Notes: a model not told the origin generated them from the letters alone. A stretch of 64,000 nt of DNA from Aegilops tauschii subsp. strangulata (GCF_002575655.3 NC_053040.3:355568267-355632266), one strand, 5' to 3'; positions 47,954-60,446 are shown, counted from the stretch's first letter. Numbers and translations: made by a program.

Positions 47954-50900
47954 ATGGCGTCCTCCTCCGCCGCCGAGCCAGGCGCCCGCCTCTCCGATCG
48001 GAGTACGCTCTCCCTTCGATCCCCCCTCCTCAGCTCGATTCGGTCCCGGGTGTTTGCGTCCTGATCTGGTGTTTGGGGTTTCTCTTGCGCAGCGAGGAGG
48101 TCGCCCCTGGGCCTGAGGGCCATGGTTCTCCTGATGCACGTGGTCTTCGTCGGCGCCGTCTTCCTGCTCGATTCGACCCTCGATAGGCGGATCCACGAGG
48201 AGCCGTGGTACAGTTCCCACCTTATTTTGCCCACCAGTTCAATTTTTTCTTGGTTCAGTTCCAAATTTAAGACGCGCTGTCGATTTGTTATCACTTTCTT
48301 CGTGAGGCGTTCGAAGCTTCGTTCCAGTTCTAGGTATCACTCTAATGATTGTTTCCCCTGTTTTAAATAAACCATATAATCTGGTATAATTCTACGAGGA
48401 AAGGTAGCTTTTGGGGTGCTAGCGTGCTAGTTGTCCGCGTGCCACCAGCTATGAAGCATAAATCACGCAATTCTACACAGTGATAATAACATGCCCTTCT
48501 CAGAAGTCAAAGCACTCTATTGTATATCTGAGTGGTATTTGGTAGTTTGTTGTAGTGCTGTTTTTGCTTGACTGTTTCAGCCAGAGTGTAGGCATCATGG
48601 TTATTTAGACTCTGGTCACTAGGAGAATATGTTACGCCATGATCCCCCCCCCCCCCCCCCTATTGCACTATAAATCCCTGTTCATTCTGTTCTTACTTAG
48701 GATGTGGACAGTTATCTTTTTTTGGTTGCTGAGGATCTTCATTTGGTATCATTTTATTACAGGTATATTGGAGTGTATGGTGTGCTTGTTCTGATCACCT
48801 TAGCGCAATACTTCTACACTGCTGGTTCATCTCCAGGGTATGGAATAGCCTTATTAAATTTGTTTACACATTATTGATTGAATCTCGAAGTGCCTGACTT
48901 TGGGGCTCCTGTGCCGTCAGCTATGTTATTGATGCAATGCAAGCCAGTGGTGGGATGCATGCAACCTTCATCAATACTGCCACTCTTTCAAAGTAATGTC
49001 GTAATCACCATAGCATAGAAGTGTTGACAACCTATCTGAGGTATACACTGATACTTATACTTTCTTGTGTGTGTGTTTTTGATGATTAAGAAAAGACAAT
49101 CCAGTTCAAAACATGGAAGCTTAAAGTCCTCCACAAACCGGCCTGATCTAGAGAAACTTAGACCAATGTCTTCTTCATCGTCATGGTTGCATCAAATTGT
49201 GGATCTTTATCCTCCTGGGTCAAGCAACAGGTAAAGCTCGAGAATTTGTTTTTTAGGGTATATGCAGTAGTAAAATCCTTGTGTTTGCTCACTGTCATAA
49301 TATTAGTTTAACATTCTTCTATATTCTCTTTGTAGGGATTGGACTTGCCAATATTGCAAAATTATCCAGGTTTTGTTTTATCTTCTCAATTTATGGTGCT
49401 AAAGCTTTCATAATTATGACATGCAAATGTTCACTACGTCCGTTGTACAAAATCATCGGATTGAACTTCACATCAAGTTTGAGTTGGTGACACGAAAAAC
49501 AAGGATTTTTTTTAGCCATGAGTTATGTCCACGTACCTTTGGTTGTATTAAACTAAACTCCTTACGTCACTGGTTAAGAATCGTTAAGTGGATCTATAAG
49601 AATTCAGGCATTAGAATTATAGTTGATTGTAACGTGATACAGTTGAAGTAGTCTATTTGCAGCCTTTCCGTCATACTTTTGCTCTAAATGGTTTCATTGT
49701 ATTGCCTATTAAAGACCCATTTAGGTGCCCTAAGGCTATGACGAGTATCTTTAGGCTCCCTGAGACCATCCTGAGTGTCTTCTACACCCTGATGCTATGT
49801 CGGGGTTTCTAATTCCTAACTAATTAGCAAAGTGGTGGGCACACGACTTTGAATGCTACAAATTGAATTAGTACTGTCTCATACATTACTAAAATGTTGT
49901 TTTTCACATGTCTTTGTGTCACACTGATCTGTGTGATCCACTGATCCTACGTCCTACTCTTCAAACTTTTTCCATGTAAAGCTTTTGCTGATTGTCTAAG
50001 TTCACTTTTCCCTACATTACACTTTTGCAGCCACCTCGTACCAGGCACTGCCATGATTGTGATAAATGCGTCCTTCAGTTTGACCATCACTGTGTTTGGC
50101 TTGGAACGTGCATTGGCAAAAAGAACCATTGTCGTTTTTGGTGAGTTTTGGCATGTATATTTCCTGCATTATATTTTTTACATGTACATAATGATTATGT
50201 TGCCTGGCATGCACGTTCATTTGTTTCCGTTGTACACCGTCTATGTTCTACTGTGCACTCTGCAGAATAAATCTGCATGTGTGTTTATTGGCTTGCTTCT
50301 GGACATCTGGTGCTGTATCAACATTTTGAGGAGCATGCTCTATGCATGCACACTGCATAAGGCTTGATTGGTGTGACTGTCAATGCATATCCACCCATGC
50401 TTTGATTATATGAGCAAACAGATTACACTTCACCTGGTCATGATTTTCTGGATTTCGTTTTTATCTCCAACATGCAACCTGAACATCTTTGATTTTATCA
50501 TACACTATTCAGTACTAGTAAGTTACATGCGCCTTGCATGTGAGAGTGAAGTGCGAACAGATATCAACATACCACATTATAATAGGCAAACTATACATTT
50601 GGAGTCACACACAAATAAATTTTAGATGTATGTTTTAAGTTTCATCGCCCATCCCATTCGAATTCAAAGTATAATTACATAATATTTGATGACAAATTGG
50701 ACTTCGGAAGATGCTGCATTAGCTTTGAACAAAAAAAAACAGAAATAAAAAATAAAATAAATGCCACTTCTTTTGGAAGAAAAAACTTGGGAGAACTGAC
50801 GTATGGAAGAGTCTAGAACAAATGAGAAATGTATGTGTTACGTGCATATTGTACAACTAAATGATAGAACAAACATGAATGGTGTTCTTTTAACAAAGAA

Positions 50901-53900
50901 AACCTGGAAAATTGAAGTTTGGAGAAGTCCAGAACAAAGGAGAAGTGTCTTTGTTTTCAGGTTCGTGCATAAGCACAGGTGTAGTATCGTCTGGATTAGT
51001 ACACGTGGCATAATCAAATGTGGTGGAGAGAATATCCAACAGCCAAGACTACTCGGATTTGCCACCTCTCAACCGTTGGATCGGCTTCATCCAACAGCGG
51101 ATAATCATTGTTATTCGTACACTATATAGTGGTATAGAAACAATGTATGCACATAATGTTCTGAAAACACATTTTGATTAATCTGTTTCTGTTATTTTCA
51201 TGTGGCTAATCTACTTAAGATATAGCCGAAGTTGAAGTTGATTGCACGCTTTGCACAGGGCATCGATTTGTGACTGAAAGTAAATGGGACTGGATATAGA
51301 CTTGATTTTACATATGGATTGTAAAATTTAGTTGTAAGAGTTAAGTTGCCATGTGCAGTTACAAGTCAATTTGTTCAAAACTGTCAATACTAGGTAGATG
51401 ATCTGAAATATTTGAACTGACGTGTTAGATGATGGATGAACCCTTTTCTTTTAGAGAATTCCTTATTTGACCCTTTCTTAAATTTTGCTTCCCAATTTGG
51501 CCCTAAACAAAAACTTCTTCCCTTTTTGACACTATTTACAGTTTGTTCCCTATATGACATTTCCGTCAAATCTGTTACCATTACATCCATTTGACCTGCC
51601 AGTATTTTCTTCCATGGACCAAAGTGCTCCTAGCTGTTAAACACCAGAAAGAAAGAAAAAAAAGGAAGAGATGGATTGATCGAACCTTTCTCTCCTCTCC
51701 CCGATCCCTGACCGAATCCTCTTCCCTTTGATAGAACTCGCTCTCTCCCCCGAGCACATAGCAGCGGCGGTGCGAGGCTAAGGGGTATGGGCGACCCAGC
51801 TAGGGCTGTGGCTGTGGGTGGTGGATGGCGGCCAAGGCACTGAGGCGGAAGGGGACAAGACGGCTGCGGATATCACGAGCCAAGGCACGGCGGAGGTGGT
51901 AGTTGGCAAATGCCTTGGTGCGGTTCGGCCGTAGGTGAACACGGCTGCAAAGGGGTCGGCCCACGGCATTGAGGCGGGCTCGGCCTCGGCGCGGCTGCGC
52001 AGGCCACAGTAGTGCAATGAGGTGCAAACAGCTTCTCCTGTCTTCTAGGATCGCCCTCTTGTTGCAGCCGGACATCCATGCAAAGCTCCACTTCGAGGTT
52101 CTTCCATCATTCTTGATGTGGCGAGCATTGAACTGTCCAAGGTTTTATCGAATTAGCCGAGGTTTCCTTGGATTTGCCTTGTTTGATGCAAGATTGTGTA
52201 CAAATTGGCTCCGATTTGGTCAAATCAACACGCCCGTCGTGCAATGTAGTTTGAGATTTCATCGGCAGCACGAAGAACTTGTTGATGTTTCAGAAACAAC
52301 CTTTCTTGCGATCCTTTCGTTGATCGCCGCCTAGACTAACTCAAATTCAATCTCACCAAATCACCGGCACATGGTGACGCTGTCGGCAGGGGTGCTCCTG
52401 AAGTTGTTGGACAAGATTAAGACGGGCACAACGAAGCCAGTGGGCGAGCATTGAACGGCGGTGCCGCAGGTGACGGACATCGTCCCGGTGGACCTGTTCC
52501 CGCGTCACAGCCAAGCTAGGGATGAGCGCCCTCTGATCTAACGACCAAACAAGCAACGGCCCTTGTTACTAGAAATATGAAGCGTGCTAGCACGCACTTC
52601 CTATTAACCAATTCACCAATTTGAAGATTGGTAAACAAAGATAATAGGAGCCGAAGTCAATCCCTTAAAACACTCCTCCCCGAGGGGACGGTTGCTTCGT
52701 TCCTTGTTTACTGAACTCTTTTCAGGAGATAGGTCTACCGCTGCAAACTCATCTGCTTGTAAATCCATTAGAGGAGGCTGAGGCAGTTGCCAGAACTGGA
52801 CGACCGGCAGCGGCAACTGCCTCAGTTTGAGCGAGCACATGGTCTCCAGCTGCGCATGGCTGGCTGGCAGCATTCCCCTGGTCCTCCGCTTACCGGCTGT
52901 GTGCGTGGTCTACAGCTGCTCCTGGCCAGTAGGAGGCGTTCTCGTCTGCCGACTGTGCGCATGGTCTACGGCTGCCGGCGCACGCATGGTCTACGGCTAA
53001 TTATGTGTACTAGTTCCGCACGTGGGCTAATTAGATGATTTACTAGTGTGTGTAATGCTTTTGGAACGTGATGAACTAACGAGTATGATACTGATCTTAG
53101 ATATGGTAGTACACGTTTTATAGATGTTTTCTACGACTTTTACACACATAGATCAGTTTAGCTAAGGACCAGAATATTGGAGTGCAACATCGGTGAAAAT
53201 GCACGAGGGGCAAAATGGTCGTTTCATCTCACACTTAATACCGTTAGTGTCTAAAATGGACGGAAGTAGCATATAGGGAACAAAATTTACATTGGGTGTC
53301 AAATAGGGAAGAATATTATTTTGGGCCAAATAGGGAAGCAAATTTTAAAAAAAGGCCAAATAAGGAATTCTCTCTTTCGTTTACCATGTACTCCATCTAT
53401 GCCAAAATATAGTGCATATTAGTTTTGTCCTAAGCCAAACATTGTAAATTTGACCAAGTTTTGTAGAAAAAATTATCGACATCTACAATACCATTGGATT
53501 CATCATGGAATTTATTTTGTTAGCATAGATATTTGGTACTGTAAAAGTTCATATATTTTTCTATATAGTTGGTCAAACTACAAAGTTTGACCTAAGAAAA
53601 ATCTTAATATGCACTATATTTTGGCATGGAGGGAGTATAAAGCTCATTTAGTTTGACTGCTTAAAAAAGGTAAACTATGTACTACACACCAAGCTTTTTT
53701 GGACTTTACTGGCAGTACAAACTGTACTGTTTATGTTGCCGTACCTTGTGATGTGTTTGGTTCAATTATTAAAATTGTTTTAATAGTTTTATAACAAATG
53801 TTTTATATTTTCTAGGTGGTACATATTTGAAGAATCAATCCTGTCTACCTGGACTGTTGCTCTGTACATTGAGTCACTGCATTTAGATATTGAGAAAGTC

Positions 53901-55031
53901 TGGTAAGATATGTTATTCTCTTCTGAGCTCATATTGTTGGCCATAAGATGTGGCTTCAATCCTTTCATTCGAGCCTTTCTTTTCTGGTTATCTCATGGAA
54001 CTTCTTTTTGTTACCATGGCAGGTGGAAGGATTTTATTGGTGTAATCCTATTGGCAATATTGATATTTATCCTTATGTTCCTGCTGTTGTTGTTGATGTT
54101 TCATACGTAAGCTTTTCCCTGGTCGTTTGATCTGTCTAACCATACAAGGCCTTCTAATTATTCAAAAGAGACGTCAAATGGTAGCATTTTTTATTTTATT
54201 TTCTTGAATTGTTAAGTTGAGTACATGTGCTTAAATTTCCTTCGGGAAAAAGGAGGGGCGAAAATCATGGATTTGAGCTTTGTCGAAACATTACTGTCTA
54301 GCAAATGCATAGCAACAGGCCAATGGTTGAACATATAATTTTTTAAAAGTTATTTTGTTTAACTCCCCATACCACTTTGTCAATTTTCGTTGAGTTATAA
54401 ATTGAAGCACAGTAGCATATAATGCCTGTTGACCCCAAAATGTCGCACTACGGGCCCAAAATGTCGCACTACGGGGTTAACCCAGCGAATAGAGGATCGG
54501 AGGGCAAAAGCCAAAGCAAAGCGCTACACATGCCTGCCCTTCTGGCGCATGGCTGGAATTTGATCAATTTTAGGCCATTAATTGTTGGTCTACAAAGGCA
54601 TCATCTCCATGCAGCCCCTGCCCGAAAGGAGCAACTACATTTTGTCTTTAATGCATGTTTGGCTGAATTCCCCCTTCTATATCTTTGCAGTTATATTGCT
54701 CTCACAAATCAAACAACCTATGAAGTGGCCAGAAGGAAGCGGATATTCTACTTAAGGTATGCAATACTGGATGCGACTCACGCTCCAGCTTGCTGTGCTT
54801 CATCATTGCTGTATCATTAACTCGGTACTGAAACACTGGAGCTGTACTACTTGCAGGGGAATTCCTGATAGAGTTCATCCGTTCAGTAAAGGCATATGCA
54901 GGAACATCTATGACTTCTGCTTCACTAGAGAGAATGGATTTGTTCTCGAGGCCGTGCCCCCAATTGAGGAGCTGGAAGCCAGAGCAGCCCCGTACACATG
55001 CCGAGATCTGTTTTGCTGCCGGTGCTGTTGA
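47954..55031 (+). CDS. PAT10: DHHC-type protein S-acyltransferase, PAT10-like, 11 exons, 333 residues
   Basis: Transfers palmitate to cysteines of target proteins. Exons: 47954-48002, 48093-48207, 48763-48837, 48921-48992, 49096-49230, 49336-49369, 50031-50140, 53816-53902, 54023-54106, 54691-54756, 54857-55031. All introns are GT-AG and phases agree (1002 nt). Membrane segments at about residues 22-42 and 58-78, then a cysteine-rich domain 150-196 ([20 protein letters not shown]) with the catalytic DHHC at 178-181. Two more membrane segments follow at about 203-218 and 230-256, then TTYE (262-265, the TTxE motif) and a Cys-rich end CCRCC. Layout and length match Arabidopsis PAT10 (At3g51390), which acts at Golgi and tonoplast and is needed for CBL2/CBL3 attachment to the vacuole. 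No break seen. The only clear host gene here. Confidence 0.95.
48647..48661 (+). repeat. Poly-C run in intron 2 of the PAT10-type gene
   Basis: About 15 consecutive C bases. It is the kind of run where length errors are common in sequencing. Confidence 0.8.
50141..51452. other. Left part of PAT10 intron 7, no gene seen
   Basis: AT-rich intron sequence. Short ORFs have no recognisable domains. An A-rich run lies at about 50730-50760. Confidence 0.7.
52371..52541 (+). pseudogene. DUF936-type gene fragment captured by the MULE
   Basis: From ATG 52371 the frame reads [17 protein letters not shown] and PVGEH, a TGA stop at 52452-52454, then [17 protein letters not shown] up to TAA 52539-52541. 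This matches the N-terminal signature of plant DUF936 proteins (Met, a short ATLAPG-like start, VLLKLL, the GEHR segment, QV..IVP, LwP.hg). The stop replaces the expected Arg (CGA to TGA). Only the first ~55 codons are present, so this is a fragment, not a gene. Confidence 0.65.
52778..52825. repeat. Perfect 14-bp inverted repeat inside the MULE
   Basis: ctgaggcagttgcc at 52778-52791 and its complement ggcaactgcctcag at 52812-52825, with a 20-base loop. It could form a hairpin in the intron RNA. Confidence 0.85.
53391..53635. mobile_element. Stowaway-type MITE in intron 7
   Basis: Inverted ends ctccatctatgccaaaatat and atattttggcatggagggag, flanked by TA on both sides. Inner parts are also inverted (agtgcatatta / taatatgcact). 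The CTCC-rich end and TA target are typical of Stowaway. Confidence 0.85.
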
Positions 55032-55366
55032 TACAAACCATCATTCGAACTTGCTCGCCAGTGGAAGCATGTCTTTCGTGAGCTCCGCCAGTAGATGCCC
55101 TTTGAGTTCATTTTCATGAGAAAGTGCATGTACATTCTTAGCGACAAGAAAATGTGTGTGCGGTCCGTGGTATAGATGACTGTCCCTATGATATGAGCAA
55201 CATTTGACTGAAACTAGGTCTCGAGGACAGAAACTGTATCGGGCGACTGCTCGTGCTTCTGTATAAAAATGTGCATTCGAGTTGTGGTTGTTTATGCTAG
55301 CGTCCAGTTTACTCTCTGTTTTCCTTTTTGGCTAAGTTCAGTTAAGCCATTTTATTTCTCGTGTAT
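55032..55366 (+). other. 3' untranslated and downstream region of the PAT10-type gene
   Basis: Follows TGA 55029-55031. No clear AATAAA was seen; a weak AT-rich possibility is tataaaaatg at about 55262. The transcript end cannot be fixed from sequence. Confidence 0.4.
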
Positions 55367-55488
55367 TTCCTCCGTTTCAAATTGTTTGAAGTTCTAGGTT
55401 TGTACTGAGTCACACATCTTTAAGTTTGACCAATCTAGGACAAAGTTAGGGACTTCAAACATTTTGGAACCAGTTTTGGAACGAGGAG
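55367..55488. mobile_element. Stowaway-like MITE remnant
   Basis: cctccgtttcaaattgtttg at the left and caaacattttggaacc...gaacgaggag at the right are imperfect inverted ends, with internal agttctagg/gggacttc similarity. Confidence 0.65.
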
Positions 55489-56863
55489 TGTCAGATATCT
55501 TGTGACCTCATTTGATATAACCTCGTATGACACCGAGTATCTTGTGAACTCATCTGGTGTGACAAGGCCTCGTAAGCACTGACGAGTAACAGCGGATAAT
55601 TTGCTGTTAAATCATGCCAGGTTAAACCTACACCAGTACAGGGCACCGGCTGAGACCTCGGAGTGGTAGTTGTTGGCTGCAATTTGTGACCCGGCAAAAG
55701 TGACGGCAGTTGCCAACCGGACCAAAGTCCATCTGTTTGGTCATTTCCTCTTTCTTCCTTGATGACTCCGTCTCTTTCGATAAAAGGGGAGATAATTAAT
55801 GTGCTACTCCAGTTGGTTAGTTGCTGTAAAATATATACTCGCTGCACCATGATGTGTCATTCTGTCATAGTAAGTATTAGTGGTACAGCACATTCCTGGC
55901 TGAGGTTTGATCTGTCAGGCCATCATATATTGGTTATCAAATCAGATGAGCAAGGGAAAAGGAATGAGCAATGCTATGCATACGCCACTTTTAAAACTGA
56001 TGAAGATAATGTAGAGTCAATTAACATGAAGCAGCCTACCCTTGTAGGGCTGCAGCTGTATTCTTTTCTGATCTGAACATGTGAAGCTGCCATCAAAGAG
56101 TACTCGACATTTGTTTTTTCCTTTTAATCTTTCCGCAGTTGTATGATGATGAAAGCAGCAGTCTTCTTTTTCCTTGCCGTTGGGAGTTGAGAGCAGCCGT
56201 TGCTTCAATTGACCCCCTTGTTCACTTCTCCCAAGGCGGTTATTTTTCTCTTTCTCTTTTGCATTTTCTCGTGACCAGCAGACCAGGTATAGTGCAGGTG
56301 CGCGTCGTTGTCCACGCTTAAGCTACCTCACCACTATCATGCTGCTTTCTTGAGCAGACATGGCGATCTACACACGTAGTCAGCAGTCTCGCCGAGAGTG
56401 ACACCATCCATTCAACTGTCAGCGAGAATATTACAGGAATCAACGTGATAGTATCATACAACTATTTGATATACGTAGTTTATTACTCACGAGTGTTTCA
56501 GCTCAACTAACCTCTAGAGTAACATAACATAACCCGGAGGTGACGTCCAAGCAAGCCTTTAATTCTGCATCCACATCAAGCATAGCAGAGCAGAGCAGCC
56601 AGACATCCCTGATATTTTTAACACTAACTAAGCCACGCATTTATGTCACGTACATAAACAACACAACAAATTTGTCTAATTGGCGTGCTTTGCTCACTGT
56701 TCCTGATCAAATCCGCGACTTTTTCTCGTGGACGATGTCGATGCCTGCCTTGTCGTGCGTCGAGAGTCAGCAGATCTGCCAACAAAGTCATCGTGGCACC
56801 AAACTCCCACGGCCAGACTGACTCCATCTTGGCTTAAAATCATTGTTAAACAACTACTTTTAT
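55489..56863. other. Intergenic stretch, no recognisable gene
   Basis: Several short frames, none with a domain. At about 55494-55590 an imperfect duplication around tatcttgtga.ctcat is visible. Confidence 0.6.
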
Positions 56864-57160
56864 GCGCCACGAGTGTAGTGTAGATACAGGTGGGATTTTG
56901 AGAGATCGTCTGTGTATGTTTTCTACCCGGCATATTTAATCTCAAGTCATCGACACCGCTCGTTTTGAAAACGGGCCGGCAGGTCGCGTGTGGAGACACT
57001 GTTGTCCGCCTAAAATCCAAAAGTATCCCGAGACCTTCCACGCACAGTTCACACGAGCGTTGGTCTGTCTCTTACTGAAATCCGTGGAACAATTCGACGC
57101 CTATGGTTGTCTGGCCGATCCATTCCAAGATGGCGCCAAAACACCGCAAGTTGCGTGAGG
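56864..57160. repeat. Direct repeat, copy 1
   Basis: Collinear with 58728-59065. Shared blocks are gcgccacgagtg, acccggcatatttaatc, accgctcgttttgaaaacgg, cttccacgcacagttc and caagttgcgt. Copy 1 is shorter, with small gaps. Confidence 0.85.
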
Positions 57161-58727
57161 GCTTATTCAATGCGGTCCTTCAAATCAGAGTCGTTATCAG
57201 GCAACAACATGAATACGGAAGCCGGCCAACCAAACCATATACATCAAACATATGGACATATTTTAAATAGAATTTAAACGAGCATGATGTTTTTATTTAA
57301 ATCGAACAAAATTCATGGCACTTTAAACATATTTCATTAAATACAAGTGGAGATGAGATTATTTTAATCTAGTCTAAATCTTCGTCGGCTGTGGAGGCGT
57401 CCGTGTTCCACCTCCTATTATTCTTCACATCCGGTGAGCTCAACGGCCGTGAGCTCCAGGAAGTGAAGCCGCAGGTTGCCAGTAAACATGGGACACGAGA
57501 CATGCCCATGTCCCTGTCCCACGTCCTACTCTTTCTCGGCGGAATCTGTCGTGTGGATGTCGTCGGCCGAGGTAAGGTCCACGATCAACGTGGACGAGCC
57601 GGCCTCATGGTCGTTGCGGCCCTGCATGAACCGCGTGGGCAGCGCGATCGACATGAAGCTGTCCAGTCTGCGATCGCCTGCGTCACCTTTGTGTCCGCTT
57701 TCTCCTCGAACTCCGTGAACACAGGGCATCACTCTTTGCCCGTAAGACGCACAACCGCCATCACTCGTGGCAGATGTAGCGGGCGCTGCACATGGACCAG
57801 TTTGCCTACTCATCCAAGAAGGCCGGGTTCTCCGCGGCCATGACCACGACAGCATCCTCGCTCGCCTGCTCGCTAGTGATATGTCCCTCCGTGAGCCAGT
57901 GTTGCTTGAGGGGCCGCGTTGTACCGCTGCTCCTCCCGTGACATTCGAAACATGAAGAACAGTGGTGCAGGCTGCCTGATGCTCCTCCTCTGCTATGATG
58001 GCCTCGTATTGTGCCTGCACCATGGTGATGCCAAACAACTGGCACGGGCGCACGCTCATCGTCGAATGTCTCCTCCATTGTCCACTTGTCATCCTCTGAG
58101 CTCTTCTCCAGCAAACTCGGAGGTAGTCTGACCTCTATGTGTCACGCACGCCAGGCCTGCCATCTTGTGCTTCAGCATCGACGAGAGTCGCGTCCATAGC
58201 GTGCTGCTAGTCACCGTGATTGTGTCGATGGGTTTCGTGGAAGGAGGACGAAGAGAAGCAGAGCTACATCGGCGGTCGTGACGGAGGAGGAAGGAAAAGC
58301 GAAGGTGATGCGGTTTTGCGCTGTGTGTGGCCGCGTTTATATAGCGGGTGCCGGTCAGGCCAAGCGGCGATTTGAATGCGGGCGCGGGCAGTGGGTTTCT
58401 CAGCCGCCGCACCTGTTCAATGTCAGACAGGCGGACAAACGGGCAGTCGGCTTCAGTAGGAAGCCGTCCCGTCGCCCAGTCCGATCGCGTCGCTCTGAGT
58501 CGACACTGAACATGACGCGAAGAGCGAGCGAGCGGACACGTCCCGGGCGGCGCTCTCGCCTGGCGTGCCCCTTTAGTGTCCGGCATGCTGCAGAGCGGTC
58601 GCGTCCGCTCTGAGTCGACACTGAAGGCGACACCTATCTACGGAAGAATGGTTGAAGCGGTCGCGCGGGAGAGGTTTTAAGTGGGGTTTGTCGAACACGT
58701 ACACGGCGGAGGTCGAGACTCGCGAAT
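57161..58727 (-). pseudogene. Decayed transposon gene region between the direct repeats
   Basis: Minus-strand frames with overlapping, apparently shifted pieces: one ends AVVVMAAENPAFLDE (57806-58114), another contains FMSIALPTRFMQGRNDHEAGSS (57526-58092). A TATA-like gctatataaac on the minus strand at about 58334-58344 lies upstream, within a GC-rich promoter-like stretch (58280-58640). I recall similar pieces in repeated Triticeae elements but cannot name the family. No intact frame. Confidence 0.35.
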
Positions 58728-59065
58728 GCGCCACGAGTGCACCGGTGGGATTTTGCGGGATCGGCCTGCATATGTTCTACCCGGCATATTTAATCGCAGG
58801 TTCTACTAAAAAATAAATAAATAAATCGCAGGCCATCAACACCGCTCGTTTTGAAAACGGGCCAGCAGGCCGCGTGTGAAGATACTGTCGTCCGCCTAAA
58901 CCCCAAAGTATTTCGAGGTCTACCTTCCACGCACAGTTCGCACGAGCGTCGGTCTGTCTCTTTATCACTACTGAGAAAATCGGTGGAATGATAGTTCGTG
59001 GCCTCTGGCTGTCTGGCTGATAGTACCCATTCTTCCAGGATGACGCCAAACAAGCGCAAGTTGCG
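58728..59065. repeat. Direct repeat, copy 2
   Basis: Second copy of 56864-57160, with an insertion of aaataaataaataaat-type sequence near 58808. Confidence 0.85.
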
Positions 59066-59798
59066 TTAGGTATCCATTGAATAATCTGCAGCTCATGCAA
59101 AATGCACTACTAGCGACAACTTTTAGGCGCGCGCGACACGGAAGTTGGTGCACCGCACCTTATCCGCGGCGCAGCTGCTAGTCAATTGCACCACATGCTT
59201 CAACCTCTCGACCGAATCCTGAAAATATACTTGAAAATCCGCTTGAAAATAAATAATAATAGGTAACGTGATCGACCACGTCACGTGGGTTAACCTGTGG
59301 AGGGCTTGAGTGGTGCTAACATGCATGGATATTTCTCTCGTTCCAAGCATCTGGCCCTCACCTGAGAAGCTTCCAAAGTTCTGACACCAACATATCCATA
59401 GCAGCATACACTGAACGCAGGCAGGCGGCAAGGTTGATCTGGACGTGTACTGAGTCAATCTATGGGGCTTGGGCTTGGTAGGGTTCTTGGTCTCAATCGT
59501 CGGGGTCATCGATTCAAGTCAAGTCACGCAAGTGACGGGTCAGAGACGCTATGACTAGAGGAAAGCTCCCGTTGTAGCGGGGTAACCAGCTGAGCCTGTG
59601 TGAAACAGACAACTACGTCAGTTACCAGTCTCGGTCTAGATACAGATCCTCGAGATCGAGTCCGGAGTGTCATGCTCTACCTGGGGGATGAGCCGTTCTG
59701 CCCGCCCTTCGACCAAACCAGCACGCAGTCAAATGATGAGTCCAGTATGTGTTGGTCCTCTTCTTGCATGGACTCTTGGTTAAATTATGGATGTCATC
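59066..59798. other. Intergenic stretch, no recognisable gene
   Basis: A 128-codon minus frame (59123-59509) has no domain. Nothing else seen. Confidence 0.6.
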
Positions 59799-59877
59799 TC
59801 CTTCTGTTCACTTTTGTAAAACGTTCTAGACACTGTCCTAAATGTCTAAAATGTCTTACAAAAATGAACGGAGGGAG
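59799..59877. mobile_element. Short Stowaway-like MITE
   Basis: ctccttctgttcacttttgt and acaaaaatgaacggagggag are inverted ends of a 79-bp element, with inner tctagacac/gtctaaaatg. Confidence 0.7.
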
Positions 59878-60446
59878 CAGTATAATTTACTGATTGGATG
59901 ACTGGCAGAGCTGCTGAGAAAAATCTTGAGTTACTTGAAGGACAACGACGCCGAGCGTGAGAGCACAATGGAGAGCGAAAGGCGGAGAGACAGAGAAGTG
60001 GCCGAGTGTCACATTTGCTGAATGGAACTCCTCCTAAACAAATACGGACTCAAATCACATGATTTTTCAGTTTGCCGGGGCCAGGCCAAGTCACAAGAAA
60101 CTTTGTTTCGGTACACCCCTAAAAATGTTTACAGTTTAGATGCAGATTAAATAGTACTATAGTCTTTCGTATCCAAATCAATCTATTCAATATGTTTGAT
60201 CTGCAGGCTAATATGACAATAGCCTTTTTAAGCAACTTTAAGATTCGGGTGTACGGAAGCAAAACTCCTCCAACTTTTTTATTTCCATTGAAGAGCCAAG
60301 CATATATATTGCATGCACTCATTGTCTTCTTCTCCGACTTGGATTTCCATTCCTCTCACGCTGACGTGGCACATGAATGGCTATGGACATAGTATTGGTT
60401 TGACTGTGCAACGTAGAGGATTGCAAAGAACATAGCAGAACTGCAT
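59878..60446. other. Intergenic stretch, no recognisable gene
   Basis: Short frames only and no defined repeat. Confidence 0.6.

Larger units (their letters stand above)
51453..53373. mobile_element. Mutator-like element (Pack-MULE type) in intron 7
   Basis: Long terminal inverted repeats of about 150 bp: the left end agagaattccttatttgacc mirrors the right end ggccaaataaggaattctct, and similarity continues through tttggccc, cttccctatttgacac and gttccctatatg. Flanking 9-bp sequences ttttctttt and ctttcgttt match at 7 of 9 positions, acceptable for a decayed MULE TSD. There is no transposase. Inside are host-like, GC-rich segments, including a DUF936 gene piece, which is typical of a Pack-MULE. 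Confidence 0.75.

Noticed and set aside
47593..48186. 197-codon plus ORF over the PAT10 start
   Set aside because: It is in a different frame from the DHHC protein and runs through intron 1; the spliced model explains the region better.
50383..50625. Extra exons of PAT10 in intron 7
   Set aside because: The protein is complete without them. These frames lack similarity to DHHC proteins and would break the phase.
58278..58613. 111-codon plus ORF
   Set aside because: GC-rich promoter-like region of a decayed element with frames open on both strands; no domain.
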